64,000 bases of DNA from Marinobacterium nitratireducens (GCF_014645375.1 NZ_BMLT01000003.1:1-64000); one strand, 5' to 3'; shown: positions 54,962-64,000, counted from the first letter of the stretch. The notes: a model not told the origin generated them from the letters alone. Numbers and translations: made by a program.

Positions 54962-56779
54962 TCAGCGTGGCGCCGCGTCAGACGCGTTCTCCTCGTCGCC
55001 TGCGTTGGTATCGGCGTCAGTGGCAATCAGCTCCGCCCCCGGCAGGCGGCTGCACTCCTGCCAGATGCGTTTGGTGCAACCGGCGCAGATCTCGAAATCG
55101 AGCTCGGCGATGGCGTCTTCCAGCGCTTCGGCCTTGGAGATATAAACGTTGCCCTCGCCCAGCTCCTCCACCACATGGTAGCGCCGCAGCTGATCCAGCA
55201 GCGGCATTGCCAGCGCGATGCGAAAGGAACCGCCACGGGCCCTGGCCGCACGGATTTCGTGGCGCAGAAAGTCGGCGCCGGATAGATCCAGCCGGCCGAT
55301 GCCCTTGAGGTAGAACAGTATGTGTTTCTGCCCGGGACGCTCCCGTTCCAGCAACCGGAACTGGTGCTCGATATACTCCACCGAACCGAAGAACAGCGGC
55401 CCATCGAGACGTATGACCAGAATCTGCGGGCACTCGACCAGGTTGTGCAGCTCGGCGTTGCGAAAGCGCCGCCGCTCACCGCGGCCGGTGGTCGGCGCCG
55501 TGACCCGCAAAAGCGGCCGTGAGCTCTTGTAGATAAACACCGCGAAAGAGGCGATCACACCGACATAGATCGAGAAGTCCAGCTTGACCAGCAGCCCGGC
55601 GGCCAGCGTCAGCATCAGTATCAGCGTTTCCGGCGGGCTGGTGCGGAAGACGCGGCGGAATTCGGCGATATCGATCAGGCGCCAGGCGACGTAGAGGATC
55701 AGACCGGCAATCGCCGGGGTCGGAATCCAGGCCACCAGCGGCGCGACTAGCAGCAGGATCAGCGCCAGTATGACGCAGGAGAACATCGTCGCCAGCGGCG
55801 TCCGTGCCCCCGCCTCGGCATTGACGCCGGACTTGGTGAAGGAGCCGGACCCGGCGTAGCACTGGAAGAAACCGCCCACCAGGTTCGACAGCCCCTGACC
55901 CAGAATCTCCTGGTTGGCGTCGAAGCGTTCCCCCCGGCGCAGCGCGAAGGAGCGGCCGATCGAAATCGCCTCGAGCAGCCCCACCAGCGCAATGGCCGCG
56001 GCACCCGGCGCCAGCAGCCGAATATCCCCCGCCGTCACCTCCGGCAGATGGAATTGCGGAAACACCGCCGGCAGCGTGCCGATCAGTTCGATGCCTCGCC
56101 CCCCGGCATCCAGTGCATAGCCCAGCAGGCTGCCCGCCACCAGCGCGATAAGAAAGCCCGGCAGCTTGCGAAAACGCGTTTGCAGCACCGCCACCAGCAG
56201 CAGGGTGGTGCCGGAGATCAGCGCCGCCACCGGCTCGATACCGTCAAGGGCGCCGAACACGCGCCAGAGCCGCTCGAAAACGGTGCCGCCCCCCTCCAGC
56301 TGCAGCCCCAGCGCCACGCCGATCTGGCTCACCGCGATCAGCAGCGCCGCCGCGGCAGTAAAACCGGTGATGACAGAATGCGAAACGAAAGCCACCAGGC
56401 TGCCGAGTCGGGCAAAGCCCGCCGCCAGCTGAAACACGCCGACCAGCAGCGTGACCAGCAGCGCGAACTCGACGTAAACGGCCGTGCCCGGTGGCGCCAT
56501 ATCGTGCAACAGCGCGAAAAGAATCGCCGAGAGCGCGGTGGTCGGCCCCGAAATCATCACCATCGATGAGCCGAAGAAGGCCGCGACGAACGCCGTCACC
56601 ATGCTCGCGTAGAGCCCGAACTCCGGCGGCAGACCGGCAATGATCGCGAACGCCACCCCCTGGGGCAGCGCCACCGCGGCATTGGTGACGCTCGCCATCA
56701 GGTCGGCGCGCAGATTGTCCGGCGTAATGCGCTGACGCCAGTCGAGAATGGGCAGCAGACGGTCGAGCTTCACGGCCAT
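54962..56779 (-). CDS. SulP-family anion transporter with STAS domain
   Basis: A 605-residue carrier with the SulP membrane core and a C-terminal STAS domain. The SulP signature is near residues 25-75 (ADLMASVTNAAVALPQGVAFAIIAGLPPEFGLYASM); helices continue to about 400. The STAS part contains ILVIRLDGPLFFGSVEYIE and GIGRLDLSGADFLRHE. An unusual tail follows with ICAGCTKRIWQEC, a CxxC plus cysteine, then an acidic end. It is read in the same direction as the choline sulfatase gene, 190 bases downstream of it. It may move sulfate released from choline-O-sulfate, though bicarbonate or other anions are possible. Confidence 0.9.
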   Translation of the reverse strand: MAVKLDRLLPILDWRQRITPDNLRADLMASVTNAAVALPQGVAFAIIAGLPPEFGLYASMVTAFVAAFFGSSMVMISGPTTALSAILFALLHDMAPPGTAVYVEFALLVTLLVGVFQLAAGFARLGSLVAFVSHSVITGFTAAAALLIAVSQIGVALGLQLEGGGTVFERLWRVFGALDGIEPVAALISGTTLLLVAVLQTRFRKLPGFLIALVAGSLLGYALDAGGRGIELIGTLPAVFPQFHLPEVTAGDIRLLAPGAAAIALVGLLEAISIGRSFALRRGERFDANQEILGQGLSNLVGGFFQCYAGSGSFTKSGVNAEAGARTPLATMFSCVILALILLLVAPLVAWIPTPAIAGLILYVAWRLIDIAEFRRVFRTSPPETLILMLTLAAGLLVKLDFSIYVGVIASFAVFIYKSSRPLLRVTAPTTGRGERRRFRNAELHNLVECPQILVIRLDGPLFFGSVEYIEHQFRLLERERPGQKHILFYLKGIGRLDLSGADFLRHEIRAARARGGSFRIALAMPLLDQLRRYHVVEELGEGNVYISKAEALEDAIAELDFEICAGCTKRIWQECSRLPGAELIATDADTNAGDEENASDAAPR

Positions 56780-56836
56780 GGCGGGGACGGTCCTGGTCTG
56801 ATTTCCCTACAGCATAGAGGATCAGTCCAAGGACCG

Positions 56837-56862
56837 GGCTCTCCCGTCGCCACGCGGGAGCC
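56837..56862 (-). other. Imperfect hairpin between choline sulfatase and SulP genes
   Basis: GGCTCTCCCG (56837-56846) and CGGGAGCC (56855-56862) pair with a two-base bulge. No T-run is evident on the minus strand. A short GCAGGCGGT tandem repeat lies nearby at 56879-56897. The two genes may therefore still be co-transcribed. Confidence 0.35.
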
Positions 56863-56968
56863 GAACCGGCGCGCTGGTGCAGGCGGTGCAGGCGGTGAAG
56901 GTGTCTGCTGGCGCGGCGCAATGGCCGGAGAACAGGCGGGCAAGCAGGAGTCTTGCCTGCCACAGGGG

Positions 56969-58504
56969 TCAGGACGCCTTGTCAGCGACGCGCGGGAAGC
57001 GCGAGCGGGCCTCGAGATCATCCAGATCGATGGTGTTGCGCATGTACTGCTGGCTGGCATCGACCATCGGCTGGAAGTCCCAGGGCGTGACCTTGCCTTT
57101 CATCAGCGAACGGGCCACGAGGCGACGGCGACGCTGACTCCAGAGCACGTCTTGGTGCACCTGGTCGAGGTCCCAGTTCTCGGCGATTTCCCGGCGCAGC
57201 GACTCCACCAGCTGCGCATGCTCGGGGCTGCCTGCCAGGTTGGTGAGTTCCTGCGGGTCGCGGTCGAGATCGAACAGCTGGTCCGGATCGCCCGGCGCGT
57301 GGGTGAACTTGAAGTTGCCGCGGCGGATCATCAGCATCGGCGCGACCGCGCCCTCGCCCATGTACTCGCCGATCACCTCGTCATGCCCCTGGCCGCCATC
57401 GAGGTGCGGCAGCAGGCTGCGCCCTTCGATCGGCGTGACGGTGCCGCCGTGTTCGCCCCCCGTGGCCAGATCGAGGAAAGTCGGCAGCAGATCCATGGTC
57501 GAGACACTGGCACTGACACGACGCGGTGCGAAGCGCTCCGGCGCATGCACGATCATCGGCACGCGGACGGACGATTCGAACCAGCTCATCTTGTACCAGA
57601 GTCCGCGCTCGCCGAGCATGTCGCCGTGGTCGCCGGAGAATACGATGATGGTATTTTTGTCCAGACCGGTCTCCTTCAGCGCTTTCAGCAGCTCGCCGAT
57701 CTTGTCATCGACGAAGCTGATATTGCCGTAGTAGGCGCGACGGGCGTTGCGCACCTGCTCGTCGGTCACCGGGGTTTTGTCGGCTTCGTATACGAACTGC
57801 AGGCGGCGGGAATGCGGGTCCTGGTCCTCGGGCGCGATCTGCACCGACGGCAGATCGATCTCGACATCCTCGTACCGGTCCCAGTATTCCCGGGTGCAGG
57901 CGTAGGGATCGTGCGGGTGGGTCATGGAGACGGTCAGGCAGAACGGGCGCTTATCGCTGCCGCGCACATGGTCGTACATATAGCGCCTGGCGTTGAACAC
58001 CACCTCGTCGTCGAAATCCAGCTGGTTGCTGCGCACGCAGGTGCCGGCCTGGGTGATCGAGGACATGTTGTGGTAGTAACTCGGGCGCTTTTCGAATTCA
58101 TCCCAGTTGACGAACCAGCCGAAGTCCGCCGGGTAGATATCGCTGGTCAGGCGCTCCTCGAAGCCGTGCAGCTGGTCCGGCCCGCAGAAGTGCATCTTGC
58201 CGGACAGCGCGGTGCGATAGCCGTGATCGCGCAGGTAATGGGCGAAGGTGGGAATATCGGCCGGCAGCTCCGCAGCGTTGTCGTAAGCGCCGATCTTCGA
58301 CGGCAGACGACCGGTCATCAGCACGAAGCGCGAGGGTGCACAGAGCGGGCTGTTGCAGTAGGCCGAATCGAATACCACGCCATTTTTCGCCAGAGCGTTG
58401 AGATTGGGAGTTTTGACGACCGACTTCGGGTTATATATCGGCAGTACGGGAGCTGCCAGCTGGTCGGCCATGATAAAGAGGATATTGGGCTGTTCTGTGC
58501 TCAT
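56969..58504 (-). CDS. betC: Choline-sulfatase
   Basis: A 511-residue cytoplasmic sulfatase that hydrolyses choline-O-sulfate to choline and sulfate. No signal peptide is present. The metal site begins at NILFIMADQLAAPVLPIY, and the catalytic cysteine is residue 55 in SPLCAPSRFVLMTGRLPSKIGAYDN; C-x-P-S-R is the signature converted to formylglycine. Other choline sulfatase blocks are SGKMHFCGPDQLHGFEERLTSDIYPADFGW, FSGDHGDMLGERGLWYKMSWFE and the C-terminal region. The ATG has AGGAG five bases upstream. It is divergent from a LysR gene, as in other bet/choline-sulfate clusters. Confidence 0.94.
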   Translation of the reverse strand: MSTEQPNILFIMADQLAAPVLPIYNPKSVVKTPNLNALAKNGVVFDSAYCNSPLCAPSRFVLMTGRLPSKIGAYDNAAELPADIPTFAHYLRDHGYRTALSGKMHFCGPDQLHGFEERLTSDIYPADFGWFVNWDEFEKRPSYYHNMSSITQAGTCVRSNQLDFDDEVVFNARRYMYDHVRGSDKRPFCLTVSMTHPHDPYACTREYWDRYEDVEIDLPSVQIAPEDQDPHSRRLQFVYEADKTPVTDEQVRNARRAYYGNISFVDDKIGELLKALKETGLDKNTIIVFSGDHGDMLGERGLWYKMSWFESSVRVPMIVHAPERFAPRRVSASVSTMDLLPTFLDLATGGEHGGTVTPIEGRSLLPHLDGGQGHDEVIGEYMGEGAVAPMLMIRRGNFKFTHAPGDPDQLFDLDRDPQELTNLAGSPEHAQLVESLRREIAENWDLDQVHQDVLWSQRRRRLVARSLMKGKVTPWDFQPMVDASQQYMRNTIDLDDLEARSRFPRVADKAS

Positions 58505-58632
58505 CGCTACTCCTGAAATCTGTTCGCGCTGTTAATTTTGTTAATGTCACCTCGCCACTGGGAGCCGATCTTGCCCGTGGCTCCAACTGCTGTAAACTGA
58601 CCCAACACTAATGCATCCAATAAAAAATACTA

Positions 58633-59562
58633 ATGGCAGAAAAAATCAGCCTTCCCCCTCTGGCGACGCTGCAGGCTTTCGAGGCTGCCGCCCGGCTGGG
58701 TAATTTCACGGCCGCCGCGCGTGAGCTCGACAGCACCCAGTCGGCAATCAGTCAGCATATTCGCCGGCTGGAGCAGGATCTTGGCGTGCCGCTCTTTCAC
58801 CGCCAGTATCGCGGCGTGCGCCTGACCGAGAGCGGCGGGCGGTTGCTGGAAGATGTGAGCGAAGGGCTGGCCCGGCTCGCCAGCGGCATCGCCAGTGCCC
58901 GGCAGCAAAGCAGCCACGACCTGATCAACGTCGGCACGGATTTCGCTCTGGCCGCCTACTGGCTGCTACCCCGGCTCGCCAGGTTTCGCGACGCCCATCC
59001 CGAAGTCGAGGTCAGAGTGGTCACCGCGCAGAAGACCATCACGCCGGATGAAGCGAATATCGATATCGCGATTCTGTTCGGCGACGGCCATTTCGATCGC
59101 GCCCCATCACGCCTGCTGATGCGCGAATCGGTGGTCCCGGTATGCAGTCCTGCGCTGCTCGAGCGCTACGGACCCATCCAGAGCGTCGAAGACCTCAACC
59201 GCCTGCCGCTGCTGCAGCTTGAAGCCGAACATGAAGCCAAGTGGTTCAACTGGTCGCGCCTGTTCGAGCGGCTCGGCATCGCTGCCCGCCCCCGGGAGCC
59301 GGCGTTGGTTCTCAACAACTACACCTTGCTGCTGCAGGCGGCGATTGCCGGCCAGGGTGCGGCCATCGGCTGGCGGCCGATGGTCGATTCGATGCTGGAA
59401 TCCGGCCTGCTGCTACCGGCAATTCCCCAGCACACCCGCTCCGATTGCGGCTACTACCTGGTGCTGCCGTCCACCAAGGCAGTGACACCGATGGTGCAGA
59501 AATTCTGCGACTGGCTGATCCACGAAAGCCAGACCGACAGCAACACGAAAGCGACTACCTGA
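58633..59562 (+). CDS. LysR-family regulator of choline-sulfate use
   Basis: A 309-residue LysR regulator. The N-terminal winged helix-turn-helix is PPLATLQAFEAAARLGNFTAAARELDSTQSAISQHIRRLEQDLGVPLFHR in overview, residues 7-57. The effector domain follows (NVGTDFALAAYWLLPRLARFRDAHPEVEV). It resembles GcvA and the LysR proteins linked to betC. Transcription diverges from the choline sulfatase gene across 128 bases, and the BCCT carrier follows. No clear ribosome site precedes the ATG. It probably activates betC and the carrier in response to choline-O-sulfate or choline; this role is inferred from context. Confidence 0.9.
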   Translation: MAEKISLPPLATLQAFEAAARLGNFTAAARELDSTQSAISQHIRRLEQDLGVPLFHRQYRGVRLTESGGRLLEDVSEGLARLASGIASARQQSSHDLINVGTDFALAAYWLLPRLARFRDAHPEVEVRVVTAQKTITPDEANIDIAILFGDGHFDRAPSRLLMRESVVPVCSPALLERYGPIQSVEDLNRLPLLQLEAEHEAKWFNWSRLFERLGIAARPREPALVLNNYTLLLQAAIAGQGAAIGWRPMVDSMLESGLLLPAIPQHTRSDCGYYLVLPSTKAVTPMVQKFCDWLIHESQTDSNTKATT

Positions 59563-59596
59563 CGCCAGCTGTGCCTGTGCCGAAACGAAGCTTCCC

Positions 59597-60140
59597 GATG
59601 GGTTACGCCGCCGTCAAAACTCGCGCAAGCCGGAAGCACGGCGCCATTGGCGGCTAGACCCATCCTACGAAAAACACGGAACGTAGGATGGGTGGAAGGA
59701 CGCCCGGCACCCTGTATCAGCGCCCCTCCGCCGCCTGAGCGTCTATGGAACCTGCGAACAAGTCCCATTTGGTCTCTGCGGGGCTTTCAGCGCGAACCGG
59801 ACTCTTTGTTGCCGCTTCTCGACAGGCCACCAGCATGCCTTCGAAACGGCGCCTCGATTCCGGCTCGCGCTGTAAGCCAGAGCCTCATTGGGACTTGTTC
59901 GCAGGTTCCCTAACCCATCAATGGCTGCGGCACACAGGATGCTGAACCAGGCCTATGCCATAGCCGGAAACGACAGCTGTGGCATTAGTAACGACATTAG
60001 AATTTCTAATCCCAGACATTAGCAGGGTCGCGGTTTACAGCCTCATTACAGCTCGGCATCATCGGGCTCATCTCCACCTCGAATAGGGAACCTGCGAACA
60101 AGTCCCATTTGGACTCTGCGGGACTTATTCGCAGGTTCTT
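59597..60140. repeat. Family 2 and family 3 repeats in the gap before the BCCT gene
   Basis: The 697-base gap 59563-60259 contains no gene. Family 2 arms lie at 59597-59604 (GATGGGTT) and 59660-59696 (ACCCATCCTACG ... CGTAGGATGGGT). Family 3, with arms GGAACCTGCGAACAAGTCCC and its complement, occurs as a wide inverted pair (59747-59768 with 59888-59910) and a compact one (60087-60108 with 60114-60138). The last 100 bases before the carrier gene are AT-rich and probably hold its promoter. Confidence 0.8.
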
Positions 60141-60259
60141 AGAAAACTCGACGGAAAAGACCGCCTGTTCAATTCAGGATATTTTCATTGCCAGCTTAAA
60201 AAGGTCATGAAAATCAAAAATAACAATGACGATCCAGCATACTCTCACGAGGACAACCC

Positions 60260-61993
60260 ATGCTCTCCAGCGAAAAGATAGACGCTCTTATCGAGCCCAG
60301 AGGGGTATTGAAGGGATTAAATTCGACACTTGGCATTACCGCCATCACCATGATCGTGTTTTTCATGCTTTATGCGATACTTCTGGGTAAAACCGCCAAC
60401 GAACAGTTTCTGGGGCTGAAAACCTGGATCGAAAGCACCCTGGGCTGGTACTACGTCGTGATGATGTTTCTGGCCTTTTTGGTCTGCATGTACGTCACCT
60501 TCTCGCGGGTCGGGCGAATCCGTCTCGGGCGCGATGACGACAGGCCCGAGTTCAGCAACTTCGCCTGGTTTTCGATGCTGTTCGGCTGCGGCACCGGCGC
60601 CGCCCTGCTGTTTTTCGGCGTTTCCGAGCCGATGATCCACTTCGCCAGTGGCTGGAGCGGCGGCAACCCCTTCCTCAGCCATGAGGTGAAGGCGGCGGTC
60701 GCGGCGTTCTTCGAGGCCAAAGAGGCGGCCCTGGCAAGCGGGCTGCTGCCGGGCGATGAAGGCTTTCCGGTACCCAGCGACCTGGTCGCCGAAGCCGCTG
60801 CGGGCGGCATCAAGCTGACGATCTTCCACTGGGGCACCATCGCCTGGGCCATGTACGGTATCGTTGGCCTGTCCCTGGCATACTTCGCTTTTCGCAAGGG
60901 CCTGCCGCTGTCGATGCGTTCGGCGCTCTATCCGCTGATCGGCAACAGGATCTATGGCCCGATCGGCCACACCGTCGATATCCTCACCGTATTCGGCACC
61001 ATATTCGGCATCTCCACGACTCTTGGCCTGGGTGTCGAGCAGATCGGCGCCGGTCTCGTCTCGCTTGGGCTGCTGGCGGAAAAAACCCAGACCGTCACCA
61101 TCGTGTCGATCGTCCTGATCACCATCATAGCCACCGCTTCTGCGACCAGCGGCGTCGCCCGGGGCATCAAGGTGCTGTCGACGCTGAACAGCTGGATCTG
61201 CATCGCGATCCTGTCCTACTTCCTGCTGGCCAGCAACGCCAACTACCTGATCGCCAGCTCCGTGACCGCCATGGGCGATTACATCTCCGACGCTATCTCC
61301 ATGACTCTCTGGACCGCACGCAGCCCCGAGGAACGCGTCTGGCAGGGCGGCTGGACCATTTTCTATTGGGGCTGGTGGATCGCCTGGGCCGGTTTCGTCG
61401 GCATGTTCATCGCGCGCATTTCCCGGGGCCGCACCATCCGTGAGTTCATGCTCGGCGTCATGTTCATCCCGTCGATCGTGGCATTGGTCTGGTTCGGCAT
61501 ACTCGGTTCCGCCGGCATCTATGAAGCGATCTACGGCACCGACATGAGCATCTACAATGCCGCCGTGAACAACTGGGACTACGCCGGCGCGTTCTACAAC
61601 ATCTTCGATGTGCTCACCCCGGGCATCATCTCGACGATAGCCAAAGCCGCGGCGCTGGCCGTGGTGGTCATCTTCTTCGTCACCTCCGCCGACTCCGGCA
61701 CCCTGGTACTGGGTCGTCTGCTGGCGTTCGGTCGCCGCCCGCCGGTGCAGCAGCGCATCATCTGGGGCTCTGTCCTCGGCGCGGTTACCCTGATCCTGCT
61801 GGTACTCGGTGGTGACCAGGCGATGAAGTCGCTGCAGGCGGCCTCGATTGCCGGCGCCCTGCCCTTCACCTTCGTGTTGTTGGGGATGATGATCGGATTG
61901 CTGAAGTCGCTGCGCCAGGACGGCGAGACCATCGTCGAGAACGAGGCGCACATCAAGCGAATGATCGAGCGGGAGCTGGCCGACCTTTCGTAA
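60260..61993 (+). CDS. BCCT-family betaine/choline/carnitine-type transporter
   Basis: A 577-residue carrier with about 12 helices. The BCCT signature is in the eighth-helix region: WTIFYWGWWIAWAGFVGMFIARISRGRTIREF near residues 367-398. An N-terminal aromatic patch FAWFSMLFGCGTGAALLFFGVSEP corresponds to helix 3-4, and the FVTSADSGTLVLG segment lies near residue 475. The ribosome site GAGGA is good. Location next to betC and the LysR gene suggests choline-O-sulfate or choline uptake. No betA, betB or betI genes are in the window. Its long C-terminal tail, often osmosensory, is short here, arguing for nutrient rather than osmotic use. Confidence 0.92.
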   Translation: MLSSEKIDALIEPRGVLKGLNSTLGITAITMIVFFMLYAILLGKTANEQFLGLKTWIESTLGWYYVVMMFLAFLVCMYVTFSRVGRIRLGRDDDRPEFSNFAWFSMLFGCGTGAALLFFGVSEPMIHFASGWSGGNPFLSHEVKAAVAAFFEAKEAALASGLLPGDEGFPVPSDLVAEAAAGGIKLTIFHWGTIAWAMYGIVGLSLAYFAFRKGLPLSMRSALYPLIGNRIYGPIGHTVDILTVFGTIFGISTTLGLGVEQIGAGLVSLGLLAEKTQTVTIVSIVLITIIATASATSGVARGIKVLSTLNSWICIAILSYFLLASNANYLIASSVTAMGDYISDAISMTLWTARSPEERVWQGGWTIFYWGWWIAWAGFVGMFIARISRGRTIREFMLGVMFIPSIVALVWFGILGSAGIYEAIYGTDMSIYNAAVNNWDYAGAFYNIFDVLTPGIISTIAKAAALAVVVIFFVTSADSGTLVLGRLLAFGRRPPVQQRIIWGSVLGAVTLILLVLGGDQAMKSLQAASIAGALPFTFVLLGMMIGLLKSLRQDGETIVENEAHIKRMIERELADLS

Positions 61994-62118
61994 ATCACAC
62001 CGCACGCTGTCGGGCAACCCGGCAGCCCCTGAAAGTCCGGAGGGTCGCTCCCGATCCTCCTCCGATGCTCCGCACCATTCCCGCCCAAGGCACGCCCACG
62101 AATCCCCGGGACTCGCAC

Positions 62119-62730
62119 TTAAGCCGGCGCGCCGCGGTAGTAGTGCCACAGGAACAGCGAGCCGACGCTGCGCCAGGGTGACCAGGGTTCGACCAACACG
62201 CGGGCCTGTTGCGGCGTCGGCCGGCTTTCCAGCCCCTTGAGGCGCCCGAGCGCGACCCGCAACGCCAGATCGTCGGCCGGAAACAGATCCGGCCGCTGCT
62301 GCGAGAACATCAGGTAGATTTCGGCGCTCCAGCGCCCGAACCCGCGTAGCGCCGTGATCGCGCCGATGGCCTCGTCATCGCTCATCGTCTCCAGCGCCGC
62401 GATATCGAAACGTCCTTCGTCGACGGCCCGCGCCAGCCCCTTGGCATACTCGATCTTGCGCAACGACAGTCCCGCCGCGCGCAGAGCTTCATCCTCGACG
62501 CCCAGCAGCCCGCGAGGCGTCGGCTCTCCCATCAGCGCCTGCACCCGCCCCAGAATCGCCTGCGCCGCTTGCGTCGCCAGCTGCTGGCTGACAATGGTCG
62601 CCAGGAAGGTCTCGAAACCCACGGGACGCTGCCTCGGCGGCGGCGGGCCGAGCTGTTCGAGTGCGCGTGCGACGTCTTCGTCGCTGGCTGCAATCGCCGC
62701 CATTGCGCGGGCGATGGTCTCGTGATCCAT
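62119..62730 (-). CDS. alkA: DNA-3-methyladenine glycosylase II, AlkA type
   Basis: A 203-residue HhH-GPD base-excision glycosylase that removes alkylated purines. The family core starts near residue 40 (FETFLATIVSQQLATQAAQAI). The helix-hairpin-helix is ALRGFGRWSAEIYLMF, and the catalytic aspartate is in LFPADDLALR about 15 residues later. It is shorter than E. coli AlkA because the N-terminal domain is absent, as in many alphaproteobacterial and gammaproteobacterial forms. It is divergent from the ada gene across 165 bases, a common arrangement for the adaptive response to alkylation. Confidence 0.93.
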   Translation of the reverse strand: MDHETIARAMAAIAASDEDVARALEQLGPPPPRQRPVGFETFLATIVSQQLATQAAQAILGRVQALMGEPTPRGLLGVEDEALRAAGLSLRKIEYAKGLARAVDEGRFDIAALETMSDDEAIGAITALRGFGRWSAEIYLMFSQQRPDLFPADDLALRVALGRLKGLESRPTPQQARVLVEPWSPWRSVGSLFLWHYYRGAPA

Positions 62731-62855
62731 GGGCAGTTTCCTTTTCGCAACGCCTGGGATGAAGTTTCAACGACAAAGGCCGGAGAATACATCCGCTTCC
62801 TGCCGCGACTGTTCAAGTGGACGACAAGAAACGGATGGCGGCGAAACTCCGTTAA

Positions 62856-62875
62856 GGATTCTATAGAATAATTCT
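62856..62875. promoter_or_regulatory. AT-rich promoter-like element before ada
   Basis: TATAGA/TAGAAT at 62862-62869 is a good -10 candidate. It overlaps AGAATAATTCT (62865-62875), a short palindrome. No canonical Ada box was recognised. The gene starts at 62896. Confidence 0.4.
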
Positions 62876-62895
62876 CCAGTATCCGGAGTCAGCCG

Positions 62896-63966
62896 ATGTT
62901 ATCCGAACAACAGATGCGCGCCGCCATCGCGGCGCGCGACAGCGCCTACGATGGACGTTTTTTCTATGGCGTCCCTGGCAGCGGCGTATTCTGCAGACCC
63001 TCCTGCCCCGCCCGCGCGGCCGGATCCGCAAACCTGCGGTTCTTCGCCAGTGCCGAGGCCGCCGTATTCGCGGGCTTTCGCCCCTGCAGGCGCTGCCGGC
63101 CGCTCGATAACGGCCCGGCCGACGAGCGGCTGGTGCGGGTGGCACGGCATCTAGAAGCCAACGCCGAACAACGGCTGACACTTGCCACCCTGGCGTCGCT
63201 TGCCGGATTGTCCCCGTCACGACTGCAGCGCCTGTTCAAGGCCGCGTTCGGCGTCTCGCCCAAAGCCTTTCAGGACGCTCTGCGCATGCAACGGTTCAAA
63301 GCCGCGCTCAAGGATGGCGAAACGGTAACCGATGCGATATTCGCCTCGGGTTTCGGCTCGTTGAGCCGCGTGTACGGCGAGGCGGCGCGCAATATCGGCA
63401 TGACACCCAAAGCCTACCGCGCCGGCGGCAGCGGAGAAAGCATCGCCTGGGCCTGTCGCGATACCAGCCTCGGTCCCCTGATGATGGCGGCCACGGACCG
63501 TGGTGTCTGCTTCGTGCAGTTCGGCGACGATGAGGCCGCGCTGCTGGCACAGCTGGGAGCGGAATTCCCCGGCGCCTTGCTGACGCCCTCGCCCGCCTGC
63601 CAGGCTCCGGAACTGGACGCCTGGATCGGAGCGCTCGAGCAGCATCTGGACGCAGCAGCTCCCTTGCCCGCGCTGCCGCTGGATCTTCGCGGCACCGCCT
63701 TTCAGATGAAGGTCTGGCGCTTTCTGCTCGGGATAGAGGAAGGCGAGGTGCTCAGCTACAGCGAGCTGGCCGCGCGAATGAACGCGCCGAGGTCGGTGCG
63801 GGCGGTGGCGTCGGCCTGCGCCGCCAACCGTATCGGGGTGCTGGTCCCCTGTCACCGGGTTCTGCGCAGCGACGGCGGCCTTGGCGGCTACCGCTGGGGA
63901 CTGGAACGCAAGCGCGCCCTGCTCGATACCGAGAGGGCGCGCCGATCCCGCGAAAGCGGGCAGTGA
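62896..63966 (+). CDS. ada: Bifunctional Ada: methylphosphotriester/O6-methylguanine methyltransferase and activator
   Basis: A 356-residue three-domain Ada protein. The N-terminal zinc domain has the four cysteines in FCRPSCPAR (residues 33 and 37) and FRPCRRC (64 and 67), with Cys33 the methyl acceptor. The AraC-type helix-turn-helix follows (LATLASLAGLSPSRLQRLFKAAF, then FASGFGSLSRVYGEAARNIGMTPKAYR). The C-terminal methyltransferase domain has VLVPCHRVLRSDG with the acceptor cysteine near 319. All three parts are intact. It repairs alkylated DNA and, once methylated, activates ada and probably the divergent alkA. Confidence 0.95.
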   Translation: MLSEQQMRAAIAARDSAYDGRFFYGVPGSGVFCRPSCPARAAGSANLRFFASAEAAVFAGFRPCRRCRPLDNGPADERLVRVARHLEANAEQRLTLATLASLAGLSPSRLQRLFKAAFGVSPKAFQDALRMQRFKAALKDGETVTDAIFASGFGSLSRVYGEAARNIGMTPKAYRAGGSGESIAWACRDTSLGPLMMAATDRGVCFVQFGDDEAALLAQLGAEFPGALLTPSPACQAPELDAWIGALEQHLDAAAPLPALPLDLRGTAFQMKVWRFLLGIEEGEVLSYSELAARMNAPRSVRAVASACAANRIGVLVPCHRVLRSDGGLGGYRWGLERKRALLDTERARRSRESGQ

Positions 63967-64000
63967 AACCGCAGCAAACGTGCCTGACGGATTAGCCCGG

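Overview
The window is a GC-rich (roughly 60 %+) bacterial chromosome segment with 43 protein genes plus one short membrane ORF. No tRNA, rRNA, phage, IS or CRISPR was seen. The gene content points to a gammaproteobacterium of the Pseudomonas / marine Oceanospirillales type: fadH, a short PTA-less malic enzyme, DUF1302-DUF1329-RND clusters, choline-O-sulfate use, BCCT and SulP carriers, and several REP-like palindrome families. This assignment is inference; no rRNA is present to test it.

Layout. 1-3.2 kb: end of the hydroxypyruvate isomerase gene, tartronate semialdehyde reductase and a malic enzyme (glyoxylate/C3 metabolism). 3.5-6 kb: PhoA-type alkaline phosphatase and an unknown exported protein. 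6-8.8 kb: a TetR regulator divergent from fadH, with a doubled operator-like palindrome between them. 9.4-17 kb: DUF1302, DUF1329, YCF48-like, RND/MMPL and Usp genes (an envelope system). 17.4-20.9 kb: a large fused indolepyruvate-type 2-oxoacid:ferredoxin oxidoreductase. 21.1-29.6 kb: an exported sulfatase followed by a MoxR/DUF58/DUF4381/VWA/VWA-TPR/BatD operon. 29.6-30.4 kb: a dense REP array. 30.6-36.2 kb: two DUF3604 PHP-like proteins, a parvulin-type PPIase and a HupE/UreJ-like membrane protein. 36.3-37.4 kb: an AraC-family regulator. 37.5-52.1 kb: catabolic enzymes (GlcD-like FAD dehydrogenase; Tat-exported small subunit plus GMC alcohol dehydrogenase; 2-oxopent-4-enoate hydratase family; GldA-like alcohol dehydrogenase; coniferyl-type aldehyde dehydrogenase; AlkK-like acyl-CoA ligase; GntP carrier; NAD 2-hydroxyacid dehydrogenase; LldD-like oxidase). 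52.3-55 kb: LapG-like protease, cardiolipin synthase, short membrane ORF. 55-62 kb: SulP carrier, choline sulfatase, LysR regulator, BCCT carrier. 62-64 kb: AlkA and Ada, the alkylation-repair pair.

Main discovery. Between 9 and 47 kb a bipartite direct repeat recurs in the promoter regions: a distal half-site like ATGTCAA and a proximal half-site like GTCAAGCCGG, with GTCAA cores exactly 21 bp apart (22 bp in one case). It lies before DUF1302 (four cores in phase), the 2-oxoacid oxidoreductase, the DUF3604 cassette, the GlcD-like gene, the GMC operon, the aldehyde dehydrogenase operon and the acyl-CoA ligase operon. An opposite-facing degenerate copy precedes the araC gene. Two-turn direct repeats are typical of AraC-family operators. 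I infer that the AraC-type protein at 36349-37356 controls a regulon of at least seven operons. Together these could take up an alcohol or diol, oxidise it through aldehyde, acid, 2-hydroxyacid and 2-oxoacid, and deliver acyl-CoA. The substrate is not known from sequence.
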